DNA of 64,000 nucleotides from Henckelia pumila (GCF_033568475.1 NC_133123.1:5208001-5272000); one strand, 5' to 3'; positions 8,962 through 22,562 are shown, numbered from the stretch's first letter. Translations and numbers: made by a program. The notes: generated by a model from the letters alone, not told the origin.

Positions 8962-11900
8962 CTACGTGAATAACTGGCTTCTAACTGTCTCACCTCTTGG
9001 TTGGGTGTCATGCCGACATTCATCGACGAGCGCCATTGTCAGCATCTCCGTACAGAATTGATCGTCAGGTTTAAGCCATAAAGCCTGTTGACCCGACAAG
9101 AATCATGAAGCCACACAAGTTGAATCGGCCAAATTTGTGCAATACTAATTACTCAAATTAGACTCGATGCCACCCAAGGCATTCATGGCAACATTCTACA
9201 AAGTTGACTGCTACACTAGTGTTATTATTGAAATCATGAGTAGTTGGAAATCTAATTAAATAAGTAGAGAGTAGTTGATTGCTACACCAGAATTCGATAT
9301 GAACTAGCACAAATCTTTTAAAAACTAGAAATTAGTAGAAAGTCAATTAGGCCCTAGAAAGTTGTCAAAACACGAATTAATACAGATTTTTTAAAAAAAT
9401 TGAAAATGTAATAAATAAGCTCGAGTAGCTCGACACACACACTAAACTTGAATAATATGTACTCAAGTTGCTCAAGAAACCGAAATTGATTCGAACTTTT
9501 ACTGACTGATGTACAAGCTACTCAGAGGGGCAGTTCATTTGCATCCCTATCATGAGGAAGAGTTTGAAACTAAAAAATTATTGTTCTGAATCTGGGTAAA
9601 CCTACCTTGTGATAGTACGTAATTGCTGCAGTGAAATTATCCTGCAAAAAGAAATATTAAAACTATTTTCTCATTAACAATTTACCGAGATGATATGGAG
9701 GTAGAGAAATTCATACCTGCAAATGATACGTGTAGGCAAGACCTGCATATGTACTCAAGCTTCGTGTTGATATTGCAAGAGCTTTATCATAATAAATAAT
9801 TGCCTCGTTGTATCTCCTGATGGAGAAGTATACTAATGTGAACCACCACATATAAATTTTAATAAGATGATAAAAGTGGCACAGATCTAGATTTTGGGTG
9901 AAAATGACGTCTTTGCAAGAGAGATCACACAAAGTTACATTGCTTAAGTAGATATAATCGCATTGCGTGAAAGAAAAGGAGAATAACAATGTATAATCGA
10001 TAATTTGACCAATTTTTTTAGTTTTCTAGAGCTCAAGGTATCAGGTCTGCTCATAATTTTGCATTTCTAAGGGATAAAGAATAAAGAAGATTGCATACAT
10101 GGTCCATGGCACAAGGTTCATAAAATCAGGAGAACAAAAATTAAAGATTCAATATTTACATCTTAGAGACTCTTCTGATTCAGGTAGGTGGAATGATTAT
10201 GGATGATTGCATACGAGAGAAAAACCCCACATCAGAAAATAAAGTTTTTCAACTGCTTATACTTGAGAAGTATAGTGAATGGACATTTTCAATCAGCATC
10301 CTTCTGGTTGCCAAAGACAGGAGTTTTTTTTTCCGGAGAACTATTAGTAATAACCATAACAGATAAACCGGTTAAAAAGGAATAAATGGTAGCATAGTTC
10401 ATAAATCCATTTGACAATAACAATACTAAGCAGCTAAGAATACTAAGCAATTAATCTAAAATATATAAGGTATTAAGGTGCAAAAATAATATGTAAGGGA
10501 GGCAAATCATTAAATAAAGGGGAGTTGAATGCACATATGGATATCACCAAGAACAAACTCATAAGGCGGTGCTTGAAGAATATATCTTATAAGCATAATA
10601 AGACAAGACGCACTTTAATTTTCTCAGCGCATGAGCGAGGTTGACCACGGTTGGCTCCCACACTTCACTTAAAGAGGATGATACATGAGACAACGTCTGT
10701 TCAAACCACCATACAGCCTTCTTATACCTGAAAGATTATTAAAAGGAACGTGCTTTATCAATTCAAAATATATTAAATATTATAACTGAAGAGGATTATG
10801 CTTAATCATAAGTACAGCCTAATTTGAAAAGCTTCAATAATATCTCAGAAACATCGCTTCTACGGCTTGCATGAACAAGAATTGAAGAATATATGAAACA
10901 TATCCCCCATGAACACATTAATGAAACTAAAAATGCATCAGCAAGAGTAAGCACAACTGCTGTCCCTCGCTCTTTCATCCCAAAAATATTTTGAATCCAT
11001 TTTTTTAATAAAATCATAACCTAGAAGACACGCAATAGTATATAAAATGCTCAAATGCATCATGCAGACTTACAATTTTATATAATATATTAATATAAAC
11101 ATTGCTCATTTCATAGTTAAGCATGATTAAGGATGCAACAATTTCTAGCATTTTATCAAGAGTGAAATATCTTACTCCTTCATATGATAAGCTACAACAC
11201 CTAACTCATTAAACACAAGTGGATCCGAAGGGCATATAATCTTGGCCTGCAAAAAAAACTGAATAGAACAAACACTACATCAAACAGATGAACCAAGGCA
11301 AATAGCAGCTAGCTACACAAAGCAATTGCAAATTTTACCATTACAACTTAATTACATATAAGGCCTAATGATAACCAGGAAAACATTTCCACACAAAGAT
11401 TACAATAATCACCTGCTCAGCAAGTTTGAAGCTATGGGTTCGCATGTATTCCATTCCAATATATAGAGTTGGTAGATGGAAACTGAAAAAAAATACTACG
11501 TTATACTTAACAAGCATAATAAATGAGTACCTCTCAAACTTGGACAACATAATATCCCAAGATTTCTGCATACAGCTTAAGTAATCACTAATCACCCAAA
11601 ACTTGTAATTAACACTTACACAACGTCCTCATGATCCAGAATTAAGAAGGCATAAGGAAGAATAAAAATATATAATACTAAAATTCACTCAATTCATAAT
11701 ATGGTCTAGCAGACTAGCACAGGATATCTGTAGTTGATAGGTTTATTCTGAGGAACCTATTAAACCAAACTTGGAAGCCAGAATCATATCCGGCCCATAT
11801 CTTTGTTTTGGGAGTACAATCTTGCTTATTCACCTGACCATCAGTGATGACACTCTTTTTAACTTTTAAGCATTATTTTGGTAGGCATCAACTTCTGTGA

Positions 11901-14900
11901 TTTGAGTTTGCAGGAATCTGAGACTCAAGAGTCAAGAAAAGAAGGTCTTTCCAATGCAAAAGAAAACAGGAACAAGATCATTTTTGAGAACTTTTTAGCA
12001 TCAAAATTTTGGTGTTCTTTTTACCCAGCTGCTCACTGCACAAATCAAGAATTGAGGACAACCTAGCATTAACTGTGTGCACAAAAATTCATGAGATGTC
12101 AAAACTACACAAAAAAAAATATAAACAGAAAAAGAGTCAGAAAAGTAAGGATTCAAGATCCCATGAACAACTTGTTTTCAGATATTCCTATTTAGTAACA
12201 TATAAGCAACAGGTATATTCATACTTGCACCACCTTCCGCTTTGTTTACCTTATATAGTCATAAATTATCCACGAAAAATGCCTCTGAAGCAGCATATTA
12301 TGTTATGGATGAAAATCTAGTACTTTGGCAGTACACCCGGTCACCTCAGTATCCATTCAACTCAAACAAAACAAATCCCAAAATTTTCAAGGCTTATGAG
12401 TAAACGTGTATAGAGATGCTCAAAAAAAATCAGCTCAAGAAGAACAAAGAGCTATTAACTTTAGATATACTGCAGATATATGGATGAAGAACAACTGAAA
12501 TGTATACCCAGGAAATAAACGAGCAGCAGTGCGATAAGCTGACATGGCTTGATCTCCTTCTTCTTGTGCTGCATAAGCATTCCCATAGCCTAACCAACCA
12601 GGAGAAAATGTCCCATCCAAACTAGTCGCCTTACTGAAAAACAATTATAAATGGAACCAAATCGGAATTAACCAATAGGTCAATAGGATATAGGAAGGAA
12701 AAGTGAAACTCAATGATATGGTACCAGTGTGCCTCATATCATTAGACAAGAGAGCATATAAATCATCAGGGCTCTGTGTAGACAAGTACTTATAGAATGT
12801 TTTTATAAAAGTGGGTTTTTATGAAAATTAAATAAAAAAGGTTTTAAAATTTGTTTTAAATAGACAAGTGTTTACACAACTATTCTATAAAAGTGTTTTT
12901 TTACGAAAATTCAATTAAAATGTTTTAAAAGTTGTTTTAAGAATAAATAAGCTTTTCACAACTATTTTATAAAAAACGTTTTTATAATTGACAATAATTA
13001 AGAAGGTGTTGGACAACTGTTCTACAAAACTCTTTTAATTGTACTTTTCTTTTTTCTCAATTTTCTTGTTTGCTATGTATTATCCATTGTTTTGAAATTT
13101 TAAAAACATCAAAAAACAGCTATCAGTTATTCTTTAAAAATATACTTGGAGAAATTAAACGTTTTACAAAAATTAGTTTCTAAAAAATATCTCTCAATTA
13201 TTCTTTAAGAAGTAAACTTTTTATAAAAATATTATCCGTACACATACTTTAAATTCTTTTCACTTATAAAATGGTAAAACGTTTTACATGTACCTGTCCA
13301 AAAGGCAATAAAAAAAATTATGACTGCAACTTGAGCGAGAAAACATATTAAAAAATAAGTGGACTTATACAGCTACCATAAGGAGTTTGATACCTAAAAT
13401 AACGGCGGGACTGATCATACTTTTTGATACAGTAATAGTAGCAGCCCACTGCGAACCATGACAGAGCCCTGAACAAACATATCACAAGTGGTCAAGGAGA
13501 CAATTCAAGAGCATCCAGAATAAAAATGAAGGGAAAAAAAAAACATGGAAAAATTTAGTCAGCAATCTCAAGAAGGAAGTGCATGCAAACTTGAGAACAT
13601 ATTGCTAGTCTGGTTGGTATGAACATGAAGTGACACTTTGAATATAGGCTGAACAAATGAATAATAGCTCAATTGATTTGACATTAACATTATTGATAAA
13701 AACTCAGTGGGGAATATAACTGAATCGCCAGACCTTCAGAATAAGGAAATGTACCTAAATATAATTTTCCTACCGTACATCAGAGAATAAGAGATGCAAA
13801 TTTCATAGGATAGAAAAGGTGACAGATTCTCACTTTTGAGGATAGTCCTTGACCAAATTGCATGCCATTAGATAAAGTTCATTAGAATGCCCTAGTTCCA
13901 TTGCTGCCGCTAAATGCACCAGGGTGCACTTTAGGTGAAAAGGATCCTTCTCAAGCAATCTGAATTTAACACAAGACATTGTGTCAAGAAATATTAGTAA
14001 AATGCATGCTGCTCATCAAACACAATCACAAACCCACATCGATGTTAATTCAAAGCATTTCTGGTATTCACCACACTGGTGAAAGTACTCCGCTTTGCAG
14101 GCTAAGAGATCAGTATTGTTCTTCAGTGTACATAAGGTTTTGTCAGAGGACTTCGTAGAGCAAACTTCCCGCTCAAGTTCCCTAAACTTGGTTTCTACAA
14201 CATTTTCAGCTTCATACTGGACAAAAAATGTAGTCGACATTGAGATTACTACTAAGAAGTGATAAAACAAAAGTTATAAACAGCTGCGCAAACACAAGTT
14301 TAACAAAAATAAAATGGCCAGCTCCGTACATCCAACTTTAGAAGCATAAACTGCTTACTTTCTTTATCAAACAAGAATAGAATGAAGAGAGCCAGCAATC
14401 ATCAGCACCAAACTGCAATGTTGCCAATAGACTGGTCTCTACAATACAGGTATATAAAATGTTACAATCATACTATGTAAATAAGCTGGGAACTTATCTC
14501 AATTTCCTTTATTATTAAAAAAAATTCCTTGTGTATGAGAATGAAATGAGAGTCCCGAGGGTTGCAATACACAAAATCAAATTATTCGGAAACATTACGT
14601 ATTTAACATTCTTCACCTTCTTCACAAGTAAGCATATGACCCTCTATTAAACATTCCAACGCCTGAAACGGAAAGATAGGATTGTTCATTTTCCGCGAGA
14701 ATGACAAACAATGATAAATTTCATATAGAAATTATAGAAAGGCCATTTCTATCGGAGATCAATAACAATTACTGAGACCTTTAGAATAGTAGTTAAATGA
14801 TTCTAATAGGATCTATGTTGTAACAGAGCAATTAGCATACCTCATAACACAGAGGATCCGCTTTAATGGCAGCTTTGTACCTTTTAAGTGACATGAGAAA

Positions 14901-16771
14901 AAAGCAGAATAATTTCAACTATTTTAGCTAAACTTGAAAGCAGTGCCAGATCTAACAATACAGCAAATGGAACAAAAGAGGAGACACGAATCAACATGTA
15001 CATATGACAAGAGGCAGCAAGAGAAACATAGAGAGTGAAATCAGAAACAGGGGAGTAAAAGGAATAAAAAAAAAATTAACACAGACCTCAGCCACCAAAT
15101 CCGCAAATGCTGGTTCAGATATACATTTACAATGAGAAAAATTTATCCTTTAGGGACATATTGAATAGAAAAAAAACACTGAGGATCACACTGACTTTTT
15201 AATGACAAATCGATGCCTATGGAAATACTAAATAAACCTTCAGATGTAAATTCAATATCCGAAAATTACGCACCATAACCGAGCTTGTGTACGATTTTCC
15301 AATGCCTCGTACGCTTTTCCCCTTAAAAAGCATATTGCTGATATAATCTGTCACAAAGATGTAAACATCATTTCTTTACTCTGACCATTTCCAAAAATTA
15401 CATTAACGGTGTTTCCCCTTTACCTTTTGTATCAAAGGGAAAAAGGCCAGTAAGTAACACATGTATTATGCTGGATTCAACTGCACTTACATTGATTTCA
15501 TGGTCTTCACCATCTTTGTCCAGATACATGCTATTGGAATCCTTTGTGTCAGTAATATTACCATGTTCATCCACTTTAGCATCACCAAGCATTAGCAGGC
15601 ATTGATCCCACTCCTTTAGTTCTTCCTAGTAATAGAATATAAGATTTTATTCATTTGAACTATCTACACAAAATTATTTGTTTCTAAAGCAAACTGATCG
15701 ATCACTAGCACTGACTAGACAGAAATACATAAAATGAAAATCATAGAAAACAGATGGAACAAAAACATGTTACAGGACTAGCACTTAAAATCATTTGATA
15801 GAAAACTAATCAGATAAACCAAACAATAAAAGAACACCTGAGTTTATCATGTCCTAGACAGTTTGTTATATGAAGCTCAACTAGCGAGTAGACAAGGACA
15901 ACTAGACAAATTTAGTCTTTCCCCGAAAAGGTACAACAAATACTTTAATTATTCGATGATCATTTCATGAATTATGTTACATTCTCAACATGTGACATAA
16001 AAAAGGGAGTTGCGGAATTTCAAAAAAAAAAAAAGATAAAAAATAAATTTTCTGTACAAACTCAGTATAATTCGTTGGTATTGGCATCCAAGATATTAAT
16101 GAATTTATTTATTTATTATCCCAGCTTCCACGTAAAGTTCAAATCTTTAAACATTACAAACAAAAAAAAAACAAAAATTAAATCAGCCACATTGATTCAA
16201 TTGACAAATGGTCACCCCCGCACTCTCACCGCCCACGGAATTTGAAGAATAAGAAACAAATTAAAATAAAAGAGTTCAAAAATTGGGGGCAAAAGGAGTA
16301 ACTTTTGCAGAACACGATAATTCTATCGCAGTCACGTCGTAGTGAGAACAGAATAAGAAACTATTTTACGAGGCATTTGGCGGCCAGGTAGCGGAAGCGG
16401 AGGTCGCGGAGGACGATCTGGGAGGCATTGAGGAGGTGGAAGGCTCGGCGGTAGTGACGGCCGAGGTAGAGCGCCTGAGCTTGCATGTATACATCGGCGG
16501 GGTCGGAAGTCACGGCGGCGACCTTGTCGGCGAAGAATATCGCCGACGAGTACAAATGCTTGCTGACGCAATCTCTTACCACACCCCGGAGCTTCTCAAT
16601 TTGCTTCTCCCGCATTTCTAGATAACGAGGGTTTTTGATTTCAGATGGCACTGAAAAAAGAGCGGGAGGAGTTTTCTGGTTCGGTTCGAATGTGCTGGCC
16701 GGGCGACGGATTATGTAAGAGAGATTTTCTAAAACGGCATTTCTCAAACTATCATAATGGATTTTGGCCAT
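8962..16771 (-). CDS. APC6: Anaphase-promoting complex subunit 6 (CDC16 homologue), 16 exons
   Basis: TPR scaffold subunit of the APC/C, the nuclear E3 ubiquitin ligase that drives mitotic exit. Exons (5' to 3'): 16771-16370, 15625-15491, 15347-15274, 14880-14841, 14662-14617, 14438-14359, 14216-14038, 13959-13834, 13468-13394, 12633-12508, 11482-11413, 11258-11176, 10727-10614, 9816-9717, 9641-9606, 9084-8962. All junctions are GT-AG and the joined length (1,809 nt, 602 aa) stays in frame. Diagnostic blocks are RGVVRDCVSKHLYSSAIFFA, YMQAQALYLGRHYRRAFHLL, AAQEEGDQAMSAYRTAARLF, YIGMEYMRTHSFKLAEQ and SLSTYAGLAYTYHLQ, spanning the TPR array. Plant homologues begin near MREKQIEKLRG, so the likely start is the in-frame ATG at 16615 (550 aa); the upstream ATG at 16771 adds 52 residues. 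A MITE lies in the intron at 12777-13305. Family call very secure; exon edges read by eye. Confidence 0.95.
12777..13305. mobile_element. MITE-like foldback in an APC6 intron
   Basis: Lies between exons 9 and 10 of APC6. Ends pair as imperfect inverted repeats (GACAAGTACTTATAGAATG at the left; the right end read in reverse gives GGACAGGTACATGTAAAACG). It resembles the element at 33187-33502, which starts GTTTGGACAATTACTTATAA. No clear target duplication was found. Confidence 0.5.
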
Positions 16772-17520
16772 AAAGTAAGTTAATTTTTAAAAATAACCCT
16801 AAGTTCCACAAATGATCTTGAAAATATTTTTTTTTATTTAACCTTTTTTAAAACTTTTTCTACATAAACACAAAAAACATATTAAATTCCAGAGGTACAA
16901 GCTCATAATAAAAATTTGAAAGTTTATTATATAAAAAAATTAAAAATATAATAAAGAATTTTAGTTAAATAAAATATAAGTTAGCATTTTTAAAAAAGAA
17001 ATAATATATTAAAAACAATTCTTATTTTGCAATATGAGATTGTTTTTTGTTTTTGAAAGGGCAATATTAGATAGTTAATAAAGAGTTAAAACTTTCGTTT
17101 TTTTTTATTTTTTCATTTTTAAATATAAAATAATAATTAATAAAAAAATTAAAAATAATGATGAACAATAACTAAAGCCATCCCTTGTTGTTTGTGTGAA
17201 TTTATTATTTTTATATTAAACTGATCAAATATTACACTAATTCATACTAAATATTCATATTTATTAATGTAGTAATACTAATATAAATAAATATTTATCA
17301 AAATCAAATCGAATGGTAAACTCATGAAAATTATTTATGATTTTAATTATTATAGGAAATTTGCCATTTTTATGATTGTTAAAATAAATTTACAAATCAA
17401 ATCCAAAAACAAATTAAGAGAGATAAAAGTATAGATTATGGGTATTTTAAATATTTTTAAATAAAATTAAGGCTATAATATAACTTTTTTTTAGTAAAAA
17501 GGCTATTTTTAAAAATAGAA
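16772..17520. other. AT-rich intergenic DNA upstream of APC6
   Basis: Should include the APC6 promoter and 5' UTR near 16772-17000. Otherwise long A and T runs; no gene or repeat recognised. Confidence 0.5.
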
Positions 17521-17528
17521 GTCGTAAA

Positions 17529-17752
17529 TAGGGGTGGATTTTCGGTATACCGTATAAAAAATATTGACATGAAAAAAAATTCATACCAGTATCGATATCG
17601 AAATTCTGAAATGCTGGTATGGAAAAAACTCATATTCATGTCGTATAGATACCGAAAAAAAATTCAATATACCAAAAAAATGTCTATATTTCGAAAAAAG
17701 TTTGATACGATATCTCAAAAAGTCAGTATTTTAGTTCGGTATCCCAACCCTA
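17529..17752. mobile_element. hAT-type MITE (224 bp), 8-bp TSD GTCGTAAA
   Basis: Ends TAGGGGTGG...CCCAACCCTA are inverted copies and the element is flanked by perfect GTCGTAAA copies (17521-17528 and 17753-17760). The interior has several CGGTAT/ATACCG units. The 8-bp duplication and TAGGG ends indicate hAT. The small ORFs here are not genes. Confidence 0.85.
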
Positions 17753-18297
17753 GTCGTAAATAGGTCACTACAACTAATTTCTCATTATATAATGTACAAT
17801 GTAATGATTATATATATTTTATATAATAGATATATATATATATATATATATTACATTTTGTGTAATAATACATAATTTATATTACATCAAGTTCAAGTTC
17901 AAGTTTAAGTTCAAGTTCAAGTCAGCCTAACTTTAATTTCTAGACTTGTACTTGCTTATCACACAATGAAGCCCAATTCAAGGCAAAATATTCACGAAAA
18001 CAATAACCAAAAAATTTAATCAATAAAATAAAATAAAAGGAAGGTTCAATAATTCAAAAACCTAGACAAGGGACTGAGATAGTGAGATGCTTAAAAAGTT
18101 CTACTGGGTTTAAAATGAATGAAGCCCGTATATTACTTGTTGTAAGAGGTACGTGTTACTGGGCTGAAACACATTCCAGCCCCTCCATTTTTCGGCCCTT
18201 CAAGATTCAAAAACCCATGATTTGTCACGTCAATTCTATAATATTAATTATCCAAAAAATTGGAAAAATAAAACAGAAAAAAAAAATTCAGGCCAAG

Positions 18298-18432
18298 TAT
18301 CTCTTGATCTAGTAATAAGAACGAGACCTTAAGATCCATAAAGCATTGAGTTCAAATCTCACTAATATGAGTGATGTAGGTAGTTTGATTAAAAAACATC
18401 TTTCTACTACCATTATAAAACAAAACAAAAAA
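18298..18432 (+). mobile_element. Possible tRNA-derived SINE
   Basis: Contains an A-box-like string (TAGTAATAAGAACG, about 18310) and a B-box-like GAGTTCAAATCTC (about 18348-18360), and ends in an A-rich tail (AAAACAAAACAAAAAA). No target duplication was recognised, so this is tentative. Confidence 0.4.
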
Positions 18433-18484
18433 TACACCGGTGATAGCCACTGTGCAAATGAAGTTGTACCGGTGCACATATACC

Positions 18485-18940
18485 TAGGGTGGGTGTTTAG
18501 GGGTCGGATAGCGGGTACCGGACCCGACTTGATCAAGTCGGTTAGTTGTTAAAAATTTTGGGTTCGGGTTAAGTGTCGGGTTGGTCTCGGGTTTTTTCCC
18601 GATAACCCGACTTATTAATTTTTTTTTGGGAAATATATATAATATTTTGGTGGATGTGTGCTATAAATGCTGGTTTTATAACTGAATTCAAATATGGTTT
18701 TTCGTGGAATATGGAGAAAATAATTTGTGATGTTTTATATCAAATTTTATCGTTGATTTCGAAAAAAGAAAGATAAATAAATAATTTTTTTTAAATACAA
18801 GATTGAATTTCGGTACCCGCAGTCGGGTACCCGAAAATACCCAACAATTTTCGGTACCCGACATTTTTGGATCAATTTCGGGTAGCTAAATTTGCTACCC
18901 GACCCGAACCCGACACTATCCGACTCGACGCCCACCCCTA
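18485..18940. mobile_element. hAT-type MITE (456 bp) with CCCGAC-rich arms, near-perfect 8-bp TSD
   Basis: Ends TAGGGTGGG and CCCACCCCTA are inverted; GTCGGATAG / CTATCCGAC extend the pairing. Flanks are CATATACC (18477-18484) and CATATATC (18941-18948), one mismatch. The interior has repeated CGGGTACC / GGTACCCG units and a 150-bp AT-rich centre. The element is noncoding. Confidence 0.8.
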
Positions 18941-19133
18941 CATATATCAAATATTAATACTTCAGAGCCTGGTGTGTCAAGTGTGTGCATAGACCATGTA
19001 AACGCAAGTCCAGATCATGTTATACCGAGAGTTTTATCTCTCCGTATAGTTTAGTTAATCGATATGTATGAATGTATGATCTCACATGAAATTCATGTAG
19101 ATCTCATGCATCTAATGATTCTCAAGTTCAACC

Positions 19134-19705
19134 CAGTGTTTTCGGAATCGGACCGGACCGGCCGGTTCGACCGGTCGCCGGTCGCCGGACCGGTACGGTC
19201 CGACCCTAAAAATCGGAAAACCGGTTCAATCGGTCAGAACCGGTCAAAACCGGTCAAGAACCAGTTGGACCGGCCAAGAACCGAAAAACTAAACCGGTTG
19301 AACCGGTTTTTCGAATTTTTTTTATTTTTATTTTTTGAAAATTTAAATTTTTTTACTTTTAAACCTTAGATTTAATATTTTTATATATAAATACATTATT
19401 ATTTGAAATTTCTACTTCATTTAAAAAAATATTTTAATAATTATTGGTTTTTTAAAAAATAAATAATTTATTATTTAAATAATTTATAACTATAATTGAT
19501 ATTTTAAATATATTTACATATTTATTTAGCTTTCAAACTATGTTAAATATATATTTTATGTCTATTTATATAATTTTTGAGTTTTTAAAATTCCAAAATA
19601 TATTATTTATTATATTAAATTATATAAACAGTTTTTCGGTCCGACCGGTTGAACAATTTTTTTAAGTAAACCGGTTCGATCACCGACCCGGTTATGAAAA
19701 CATTG
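19134..19705 (+). mobile_element. hAT-type MITE (572 bp), ACCGGTT-rich, perfect 8-bp TSD GTTCAACC
   Basis: Terminal repeats CAGTGTTTTC and GAAAACATTG are inverted with one mismatch, and the flanks are perfect GTTCAACC (19126-19133 and 19706-19713). The first 170 bp hold at least eight ACCGGTT/AACCGGT units; the core is AT rich. A truncated reverse copy is at 7490-7815. The open frame at 19064-19369 reads through the ACCGGTT repeats and is not a gene. Confidence 0.88.
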
Positions 19706-19713
19706 GTTCAACC

Positions 19714-22189
19714 CATCGGGTCTGGGGATAAATTTTCATGACAAAGATATAATAAATTGCATTTTGAATTATGAGTGGTTATCAACATAAATGATTTTTA
19801 GACTTTGATATTCACTTTTTTTAAAACTTAAATAGATCGATTCGATCTCTACTTTGTAGCATGCTACGTTAACTTTTACATACTTACAATTTCTTCATCG
19901 ATCTAGCTGAACGCCCTAGCTAGCCTATATGTTTTTTTTTAAAAAAAAAAAGTATAGTAGAGTTTAATTTCACTTCATGTACAAAAATCTTGGCTTACGG
20001 TTGTGCATAAGCGGAAATTGTAATTTGATATAGTATATTTGTCTTTTTACGAGTTTAGTTGATCTTTATATATATTATCGAATTTTAGTTTTAGTATGTT
20101 TTTTTTTTTATAATCTTACTTTTTTTTATACGCGGTTCTGATGTGTTAATATAAGTGTCCACATAAATTTTTTTCATGTAAAAAATACTAAAATTGTAAA
20201 GAAAATTTTGAAAAATATAGACATAACAAAACTCGATTTCAATAACGCAAGTAAATAACCAACGATATGAAGCGATGATAGGAGAAGCAAATTTATGGAT
20301 TTGTCAATGCTGTTTCATTCGAACACTGTCCGAATAGTGATCCAACAACGACTATTTTTCTTACACGCAAGATGTTTTAAAAAAATTACCCTTAAATTTA
20401 CTACCCATTTGCTAGCATCGAATTAAGCCGATCTTACCGTATATTTATGATAGCAATCGAAGAAACAGTCATAAATATCGATCGGCATCGAGCTTTTGAT
20501 GAATATTTTAATACTCCTTTACCCGTAAATCGCGATAATGCTGGCCTTCTAAAAACAAGCTACTCTCCACAAATACACTTTTTTTTCCTATGGCCATACA
20601 GATACGCAAATTCTTTTAATTAAATATAGATACATTACGTAAACATATGGACAATTTAAATACAAGGATATATTATCTCAGGGGAAAAAAATTCATTAGT
20701 TATAATTACAAGGAGTTAATATTATTGCACATGTATGTGTGTGCAAGTTTTTTTTTCCCTAGTCGTGATGTGAGATTGTTATAATTGTGTCTCAAACTCG
20801 AGATTTCATTTCAAATTTGAGATATATTGTTGTCAAATGAACTATACTATCATCGGAAAATATCAACATACAGATTTACTTTTTCTCATGAAATTGGCTA
20901 TTAATTAAATCTAATCTCCAATTAAAATAATGTCGAATCTATGTTACACGTAATAATACAACATACTCAATTGATCGTTTGATTGAAAACGTTATTTTAA
21001 AACATGAGAGAAGGGATATTCCAAGTATAACACACTATAATAAGATTAATTGTGCAATATTACTTTCTATATTATTTGATTTACATATACGTACCAACAT
21101 GAAATATACGCCATATTAAAAAGTAATCTTTAAATTTAATAGTTTTCACTTTTATCGTCATTATACTTTTTATAACAACGGAACATACATTCATTATTTT
21201 TTGTACGTTATATGTTCACACAAAAAAGTGTCATTAAAGAAAATTAAAATATTCATAAAAATACGGATCAAGCATCTCCATATTTCACTAATTCAAACAC
21301 TTGACGACATATCGTTAATATATATTTGTTGTGGTAAGAAGTTCACGAAAGCCATTAGCTCTGTTATAACTGGGCATAATTAATTGAGTGGGAACTGGGA
21401 ACTAGCGTAGAATTAAAATAATTTAATGTTTATCTATTGTGAGTTGATTTTCACCTTGATGACGAACCTGATCTTAAAGGCATGTACATTTCTTTAATTT
21501 CAAGGCGTGGAATTACATGTTCTCTACTATTTAATTCATTACAAAGGAATGTCAACCGTGTATTATCAAGATCTTAATTTGGAGTGCGGCTCTTAATTTC
21601 ATTAATTAATATGCTTATAGTTAATTTTATATTCGATTAGTTTCTTAATTATTCTTTCCAACCCTTTTAGAATTTCGAATCTGCCTAACATTTTGTCTTA
21701 TTTTCTTGTCTGTATCCCTACATAATTTATGCATGAGAAAGTCAAATCTAAATCAATCTAGCTTGCATAAGATGATAAAAATTGTCGGGCGACTTTTATT
21801 TTATTAATTTAATTATGTAGGTAGAGGTAAAAGGGTAGACTTTGAAAATTTGTATACAAGCACATCAAAGAAATATTTGCCGTCGCTAAAATAAAGTGGT
21901 TATCGGCTTTTGGCTTAAAAAAAAAAAGAAATAGTTACCTTCAAAAAAATAAAATAAAAAAAGAAATAGTTTTCTGTGTTTTTTTTAAAAATGTAACGAG
22001 TACTATTTGGAAAAAAAAATAGTTTTGTAGTAAAAAAAAAATACTACACACTCTAGATTTTTCATCACTTCTTCATAATCTATAAATTCAATCACACTCG
22101 TATTTTGCAAACAGTACTCGGTAGTAAAAATTTCCAGTCTAATGCAGCGAAAATTTGTGCAAAGTAACTGAGGAAACGTAGGAGGGGTT
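19714..22189. other. AT-rich intergenic DNA
   Basis: No gene recognised. A diverged relative of the foldback at 22190 begins near 20315 (CGAACACTGTCCGAATAG, then GATCCAACAACGAC). Confidence 0.5.
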
Positions 22190-22350
22190 CAGTCTATGCT
22201 ATCCCATCCGGACAGTGCCCAAATGGGGATCCAACGACCCACATTTTTTTGCATTTGAGATGCTCACATAAACATCTCAAATGCAAAAAAATTGAACCCT
22301 TGGATGCAGCACATTGATGCTCATGTGCTAGCATAGACTATACCCGTTGG
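22190..22350. repeat. Foldback element with a perfect 19-bp hairpin
   Basis: The outer arms GTCTATGCTA (about 22192) and TAGCATAGAC (about 22337) are inverted, and the core is a perfect 19-bp inverted repeat (TTTTTTTGCATTTGAGATG at about 22244, reverse copy ending about 22291) around a 10-nt loop. It fits a small foldback transposon; no TSD was identified. Confidence 0.55.
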
Positions 22351-22519
22351 AGGAGGGGAAATTATTATTAATAGCTTATTTTATTTTATTTTATTTTATT
22401 TATGGAAGAACTATGAGTTATTTCCAATTTAAACAGCTGGCGGCCGGGTATGAAGCACCCAGGTGAAGACTATTATTTGTGCGTGGTTTATTTATCAGTG
22501 ACTACATTATGGTATATGT

Positions 22520-22562
<43 letters not shown>

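Noticed and set aside
12009..12320. 103-codon plus-strand frame in APC6 intron sequence
   Set aside because: Antisense to an intron, low complexity, no similarity recognised.
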